A stretch of 64,000 nucleotides of DNA from a virus. The DNA is taken from positions 25,767 through 89,766 of the IMG/VR virus record IMGVR_UViG_3300034355_001150. One strand, given 5' to 3'. Below the pieces are notes generated by a model. It saw only the letters and a program-made list of their open reading frames with translations, searched no databases and had not been told where the DNA came from. Positions 59,790-64,000 of this stretch are shown here, one piece after another; position 1 is the first letter of the stretch; every line of letters starts with the position of its first letter. The translations under genes were made by a program, and so were the position numbers.

Positions 59790-60790
59790 GCCGCTTCCTC
59801 TACCGACCAATTGAATCCCTTCTCGTTCCAATCTCGCTTATATGAATTGCCAATTTTATAGAAAAAATCATGCAATTGAGGTGCGTTGATGTTTTTATAG
59901 AACCAAGTTTTGATTGGATTGTATTGAGGATTATAGTGTTTTTCAAATCCAAGTTGTTCTAAACAAAGATCAAGTCGATGCTGAATAAACGATTTTAGCT
60001 GATGGTCGGTAATTCCCTTGATATTGCCCTTCTCAAAAATCATATCTATAATTCTATCCTCGTGTTCTTTGATGTGTTCTACTGTTTCTAATAGGTCTGT
60101 GTTTAATTTCGTTATTTGTTCTTGTGATAATTCGCTTTCTGCCAACAGAGTTCTGAACAACCATGCTCCGGCAATAGAATGAAGATTCTCATCTCTGACG
60201 GAGAAGTTAATTCCGGCAGTAACGTTCACCAACTTGTTTTTTCCCTCTGATTGAAAATGCTTCAAGAAAGCAAATGATGAGTACAAGATAGCGCCTTCAA
60301 TCATTGAAAAAACAGCTAATGATTTCAGAATATCAATGATATTGTCAGAAGGTTTGGCGATTACCTTATTGATCCAATTTATTCTATTGAACAACACCGA
60401 ATCTTCAACATAAGAATTGTAGAATTCGTCTGTGTTCAATCCAAGAACTTCGTTTAGTTTGTTATAGAATGGTGCATGAACATTTAGCTCAAAAAAACTA
60501 AAACAGTTGCTCATTCGTTCAATATCTGGCCTGGGGAAAAGCCTTTTTATTTTTCCAGACCAATATTCTTTGCCTACTACCAATTCATATAACGTGAATA
60601 GCTTTAAGGTAGTAATTACTCCATGATACTCAGCATCAGTGAAATTGGTCTTCATATCATGAAGGTCCTTTTCCACCTCTATTTCATTGGGATGCCAAAA
60701 AATATCCATTTGTTGGTTTGCAAACTCAACCGCTTCGGGATAATCTATCGTGTATGTTGTTTTTTCTTGTAATAGTCTTGGTTTTTCCAT
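59786..60790 (-). CDS. nrdB: Class I ribonucleotide reductase small subunit
   Basis: A 334-aa protein. Probable metal ligands are Glu69 (LFTLYELVVG), Glu101 and His105 (FFELNVHAPFY), Glu165 (SMIEGAILYSSFAF) and Glu201/His204 (RDENLH), with Tyr109 four residues after His105, as for the radical tyrosine in the E. coli enzyme. The Glu-to-His spacing at the second ligand pair is four rather than the usual three. It generates the radical used by NrdA. The stop overlaps the nrdA start by four bases, so the subunits are coupled. Confidence 0.93.
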   Translation of the reverse strand: MEKPRLLQEKTTYTIDYPEAVEFANQQMDIFWHPNEIEVEKDLHDMKTNFTDAEYHGVITTLKLFTLYELVVGKEYWSGKIKRLFPRPDIERMSNCFSFFELNVHAPFYNKLNEVLGLNTDEFYNSYVEDSVLFNRINWINKVIAKPSDNIIDILKSLAVFSMIEGAILYSSFAFLKHFQSEGKNKLVNVTAGINFSVRDENLHSIAGAWLFRTLLAESELSQEQITKLNTDLLETVEHIKEHEDRIIDMIFEKGNIKGITDHQLKSFIQHRLDLCLEQLGFEKHYNPQYNPIKTWFYKNINAPQLHDFFYKIGNSYKRDWNEKGFNWSVEEAA

Positions 60791-60800
60791 TGGTAATCAG

Positions 60801-61223
60801 TTATAATAATTTTTCTTTAAAGTAATCCTGAGACAACCTTCTTGTGACATCTGCTTTTGGTCGTGTATTTACTATGGATTCTTTATCCACGTTTAAAATA
60901 TATTCATCATTATGAATCAATGATGTAGAGTTGTCAACTGAATAGATTAAATCAAAATTTTGAAGGTCTGATCTATCAATCAACACAATAGTATACATCA
61001 TCGCTAATCCACGCGATACGTCGCAGTATCTATCAAAAAATAGTAGCTCCCATGGATCTGGCCATGATTTAAAATCATCCCAGTGTAAATGATACGGTGT
61101 CCAAGGTCTGTTGAACCACCAACTATTTATAGTTTGTAACGCAGATTGAATTGACGTTTCTGCGAGCGCAAAGCTACGCAACTGATTCCATTCAATCAGT
61201 TTTTGGTCATATGTCATGCTCAT
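60801..61223 (-). CDS. Conserved-type phage protein next to the tail spike
   Basis: A 140-aa protein. The ATG at 61223 follows the tail-spike stop by one base (TGATATG) and is preferred over longer starts that overlap that gene. The central NRPWTPYHLHWDDFKSWPDP with a nearby WELLFFDRYCDVSR stretch is an aromatic-rich block I associate with tail-region proteins of T4-like phages. Function unknown. Confidence 0.6.
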   Translation of the reverse strand: MSMTYDQKLIEWNQLRSFALAETSIQSALQTINSWWFNRPWTPYHLHWDDFKSWPDPWELLFFDRYCDVSRGLAMMYTIVLIDRSDLQNFDLIYSVDNSTSLIHNDEYILNVDKESIVNTRPKADVTRRLSQDYFKEKLL

Positions 61224-61224
61224 A

Positions 61225-62868
61225 TCAGTAGTTAAATGTTTGAATAGAGTAACTAAATGTAGCGTCAATAAAATTGAATGAAGTGGTATACACAACCGAT
61301 AATACTTCTCCCGCTTGCTTTACAACCAAATTAACACCCGATGGTTGATTTTCTGTATAATCATCCGACCATGTAGGCTCAAGATTTATTGCACCGTTAG
61401 CACTCACTGAAATCGTGCCAGTTCTATACACCGATCCTCTGATAATAGAATAGTTGATAGAGAATGTATCTATGTCTAACGTATTGACAACAAGTGGCTC
61501 ACCATATTCGCTTATTACGGTTGTCTCAACAGATGTATTATCAGCTAATGTTGCGATACTACCGGGTCTACGAATGTATGTTCCGACTTCAACCTGATCG
61601 CTCATCACCGAGATTGATGTGGTGTTGTTAGTCAATATGCAGGGAATGGATGTTCCCGGTAACACTGATCCGGGATCAACGGTCTCTCTGGTAAATAGAT
61701 CACCTACACTAATATTGTCGCCATTTTTGAATTCAATGATGGCAGTATAAGGATTTTCTATTCCGAGTAAGTAGTTACCAACATCGTAAAAAAAGTTATA
61801 GGCGCTTGCATTTATTCTAACTTTTCCAATAATAATACCTTCGGCGTAAATTGAATCAAATACGTTGGATGTTATTCTGAATCCAGTTATCTCATTCGTA
61901 AACGTGTTTGAGCCGATTCTGATTCCTTGGTATAGGTTGGACAATTTTGACTCGTTGATAGTAACTCCGCGAACAGACGAGTTATCTCCTGATTCATAAT
62001 CATCGGTGTTGATCGCGTATGTCAATCCGCTAAATTGGCAATTGTCAATCGTAACTGAATTTGTAATCAGTGATTCGTTACTTCTGAATCTGATTGCAGC
62101 CATTCTTGCAACATCCGACGATATTTCGTTATTGACCAATGGTCCTTGGAAGCCAACTGATTGGAACCTAATGACCGACACTGAATCAAGTAAGCATAAA
62201 TTTGAATTGGATGTTTTTGATGCAATACACATATTGAAGATGGTTACATTTTGTGGAAGAATTGCACCATTTGAGCCAATGTTTACGCCCGTTTGTTGAT
62301 TGCTATCAGCAGTAACAAGAACATAGGGTTCTACGCTATTATATGCCATTTGAATGATGGAGTTTTCTGCTCCATCACCATAAAGCGTGGCATAGGGAGG
62401 AACCTTGATTGCACTGGTTACTTTATACACACCCGCTGGAAAATAAATTGACTTTCTTACTTGTGGATTTACATCTCTGCAATATATCTGATATAAAGCA
62501 CGATTGATGGCCGCTGTATCGTCGGCGAATCCATCACCCTTTGCTCCAAAATCTTTAACTGATACCCATTGATCCATCCATTGTTGGAGTGACATTGTTA
62601 CCGGCGAATCTATATTTGGTCCGGTTTGTGCTATATATCCGGTTGATTCACCTTCGTAGGTGTAGGTGGCATTTACTTTCAGAATATCACTGAATTCAGT
62701 TAAAACTTCGGTGTTTCCTATAACTGGTGCGCCTTCTTCAAGATCGCCATTGCCGATAAACAATCTTCTGCTATCCACCGACCAGCCAAATTCTGCTCCA
62801 GCTAATCTTGGTAAATCAACTTGTAATCCCTTTCTTTGGGTAATCTGAGATATCTGAGTAATTGCCAC
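61225..62868 (-). CDS. Tail-spike protein, pectate-lyase-like beta-helix
   Basis: A 547-aa protein. GTG 62868 follows AAGGAG at good spacing and is preferred over an upstream TTG. The N-terminal 80 residues (KGLQVDLPRLAGAEFGWSVD, SRRLFIGNG) are the particle-binding segment of many phage fibres. VKDFGAKGDGFADDTAAINR opens a pectate-lyase-3 type parallel beta-helix, with FPAGVYKVTSAIKVPPYATL and many short strand turns to about 400, then a beta-rich C-terminal domain. Such spikes bind and often cleave surface polysaccharide. No catalytic residues can be assigned by eye. A CTAAATA late box lies 24 bp upstream. Confidence 0.85.
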   Translation of the reverse strand: MAITQISQITQRKGLQVDLPRLAGAEFGWSVDSRRLFIGNGDLEEGAPVIGNTEVLTEFSDILKVNATYTYEGESTGYIAQTGPNIDSPVTMSLQQWMDQWVSVKDFGAKGDGFADDTAAINRALYQIYCRDVNPQVRKSIYFPAGVYKVTSAIKVPPYATLYGDGAENSIIQMAYNSVEPYVLVTADSNQQTGVNIGSNGAILPQNVTIFNMCIASKTSNSNLCLLDSVSVIRFQSVGFQGPLVNNEISSDVARMAAIRFRSNESLITNSVTIDNCQFSGLTYAINTDDYESGDNSSVRGVTINESKLSNLYQGIRIGSNTFTNEITGFRITSNVFDSIYAEGIIIGKVRINASAYNFFYDVGNYLLGIENPYTAIIEFKNGDNISVGDLFTRETVDPGSVLPGTSIPCILTNNTTSISVMSDQVEVGTYIRRPGSIATLADNTSVETTVISEYGEPLVVNTLDIDTFSINYSIIRGSVYRTGTISVSANGAINLEPTWSDDYTENQPSGVNLVVKQAGEVLSVVYTTSFNFIDATFSYSIQTFNY

Positions 62869-62891
62869 AATAAATTCTCCTTGTAATGGAG

Positions 62892-62898
62892 TATTTAG
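62892..62898 (-). promoter_or_regulatory. Late box CTAAATA of the tail-spike gene
   Basis: GCTAAATACTCC on the minus strand, 24 bp before the GTG start, within the same spacing as other late-type boxes. Confidence 0.5.
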
Positions 62899-62902
62899 CA
62901 AT

Positions 62903-63622
62903 TTACAACAGGTAGAACTGTTCTACTCTTTTCCACCATAAATCAACATACTTGTCGTATTCTTTTCCTTCTAAAATAAATTCCTGATATTCTGGGTCTG
63001 ATAGTAAATGGCCAGTTGATTCATCTACCTTTGGCTTAACCGACATGAATATCACGCCTTTTTTAATTTTGGTTCCATATGTCTCGTCGTGGGCCAATCC
63101 GTAAGCCACTAATTGCAAAAAATAATCTTCAATCCATTCACGATTTTTTGGTTTATTGGTTTGCTTATGGTCCATAATCGCTTCGGCAGAATCATGAACT
63201 CCAACTAAATCAGTTGTTCCTGCATACAATTGCGGAAAATATAAACCGATTTCAACTCCCCAAACCTCGTTTACGTTGGATAGTCCATTGTCGATGATTG
63301 CTTTAGCCATCGCATGGGCCGGCCAAGAAAATGGGTTACTGGTTCTTTCCGGCAAGATACCATTCTCAACATATCCTTCTAAGAGAGAATGCATCTTTGT
63401 GCCGCGATTTGCAGCTTCCGTGGTGATCTTTTTTGCCTTTTCTGTTCCTACTCGTTCTTTCCATTCTTTTAATGCTTTGACCTTTTCTTTTGGTTTTGTG
63501 GCATCAAGAATGGTTGTTACTGAAGCAACCGCTTGTCCAGATGGAGTAGTGTATAAACGCTTTCCATCTTCATTCTTGCGTTTAAGCGGAAGATACTCAA
63601 ACTTTTTTGTTAAAAGTGGCAT
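62903..63622 (-). CDS. RecB-like PD-(D/E)XK exonuclease
   Basis: A 239-aa protein. The nuclease landmarks are in order: His78 in GTKMHSLLEGYV, Glu124 in VWGVEIGL, Asp138 in GTTDLVGV, Asp151-x-Lys153 in AIMDHKQT, and Gln170-x3-Tyr174 in YFLQLVAYGLA. This is the layout of Cas4/RecB-type exonucleases and of single-domain phage exonucleases used in recombination, host-DNA degradation or end processing. Four bases after the exported-protein gene. No fused helicase. Confidence 0.85.
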   Translation of the reverse strand: MPLLTKKFEYLPLKRKNEDGKRLYTTPSGQAVASVTTILDATKPKEKVKALKEWKERVGTEKAKKITTEAANRGTKMHSLLEGYVENGILPERTSNPFSWPAHAMAKAIIDNGLSNVNEVWGVEIGLYFPQLYAGTTDLVGVHDSAEAIMDHKQTNKPKNREWIEDYFLQLVAYGLAHDETYGTKIKKGVIFMSVKPKVDESTGHLLSDPEYQEFILEGKEYDKYVDLWWKRVEQFYLL

Positions 63623-63625
63623 AGT

Positions 63626-63907
63626 TTAATAAGGATACGTTGGTTGAAATGGTCGATAACACATACAATTACCATCCCATATTGATTGATACTGAGGGGG
63701 TGGTAAATTATAATTCTGAGGATTGATTCTTGGGGGAGGTGGTATTCCCATGCCCGGAAATCCGTAACCGGGCATTCCCATGCCTATTCCCATTCCGCCC
63801 ATGCCATAACCGGGCATTCCCATACCCATTGGTGGGATACCTTGTCCATACGGGTTGGACATCGCGGATACAGAAAATAAAAGCAAGAATCCAAAAATAA
63901 TTTTCAT
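63626..63907 (-). CDS. Exported Gly/Met/Pro-rich protein
   Basis: A 93-aa protein with signal peptide MKIIFGFLLLFSVSAMS, then repeats of GMGMPGYG/GFPGMG and a Pro-rich tail with a Cys pair (NCMCYRP). It is a relative in style of the proteins at 51.7 and 52.7 kb. Expected outside the inner membrane. Has a sigma70-like promoter. Confidence 0.65.
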   Translation of the reverse strand: MKIIFGFLLLFSVSAMSNPYGQGIPPMGMGMPGYGMGGMGIGMGMPGYGFPGMGIPPPPRINPQNYNLPPPQYQSIWDGNCMCYRPFQPTYPY

Positions 63908-63940
63908 CGTCGTTCACCTATTTTGTTGAGGTAAGTGAGA

Positions 63941-63969
63941 ATGATACACGTGGTTGATAGATATGTCAA
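63941..63969 (-). promoter_or_regulatory. Sigma70-like promoter
   Basis: TTGACA, 17 bp, TATCAT on the minus strand, 34 bp before the exported-protein gene. The remaining 31 bases to the window end show nothing else. Confidence 0.8.
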
Positions 63970-64000
63970 CGCATCTGTTGAATTAAATTTTGAGGACGTT

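Overview
This window looks like part of the genome of a large, lytic, T4-like tailed phage of a Gram-negative bacterium. The evidence is multi-kilobase tail-fibre genes, a PAAR spike tip, a T4-type ATP DNA ligase, phage class I ribonucleotide reductase (RNR), GroEL/GroES, and two promoter types. One type is sigma70-like (TTGACA, 16-17 bp, TATAAT), usually ahead of small accessory genes on the minus strand. The other is a T4-late-type box (TATAAATA or GATAAATA), ahead of structural and some accessory genes. No rRNA, tRNA, integrase or transposase was recognised, and host and exact taxonomy cannot be read from the sequence.

Layout. 1-26.1 kb (plus strand, apart from one endonuclease-like gene) is an adhesion region: the end of one fibre gene, then fibre proteins of 1254, 1845 and 2832 aa built from recombined repeat modules and YadA-head-like AIG/AG/QG repeats, five LamG-like lectin proteins, an acidic protein and a small fibre-associated protein. 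26.1-30.0 kb (minus) holds a small lipoprotein, a protein with nine DUF4116-like repeats and a membrane protein. 30.0-30.9 kb has no credible gene but carries a late-type promoter followed by about 680 nt of densely self-complementary DNA, interpreted here as a large structured RNA. 30.9-42.9 kb is an accessory region with a proteostasis set (ClpP, ClpS, Hsp20, GroES, GroEL), a metallophosphatase, DNA ligase and many small phage proteins.

42.9-51.3 kb is the most unusual protein-coding block: a small methylase, an SF2 helicase split into two ORFs with a GIY-YIG/T5orf172-like N-terminus, and five tandem paralogous N6-adenine methyltransferase ORFs. Two have a SAM-binding half (on a 342-bp direct repeat about 95% identical), two start directly at the NPPY catalytic motif, and one is truncated next to an inserted AP2-like gene. 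The variable middle is flanked by conserved ends, like specificity cassettes.

51.4-64 kb (minus) carries small exported proteins, a PAAR/baseplate-like cluster, a sirtuin, the RNR genes, a beta-helix tail spike and a RecB-like nuclease. The large RNR subunit is fractured: its N- and C-terminal parts carry the two halves of a split intein, with an HNH endonuclease gene between them. That endonuclease gene has a late promoter inside a perfect 13-bp hairpin that masks its ribosome binding site, the same logic as the T4 intron endonuclease I-TevI.

Together these genes suggest a phage that invests in host recognition (modular fibres and lectins), protein folding and turnover, nucleotide supply, and DNA modification, with several homing-type elements. 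All functions are inferred from motifs read by eye; no database search was run.
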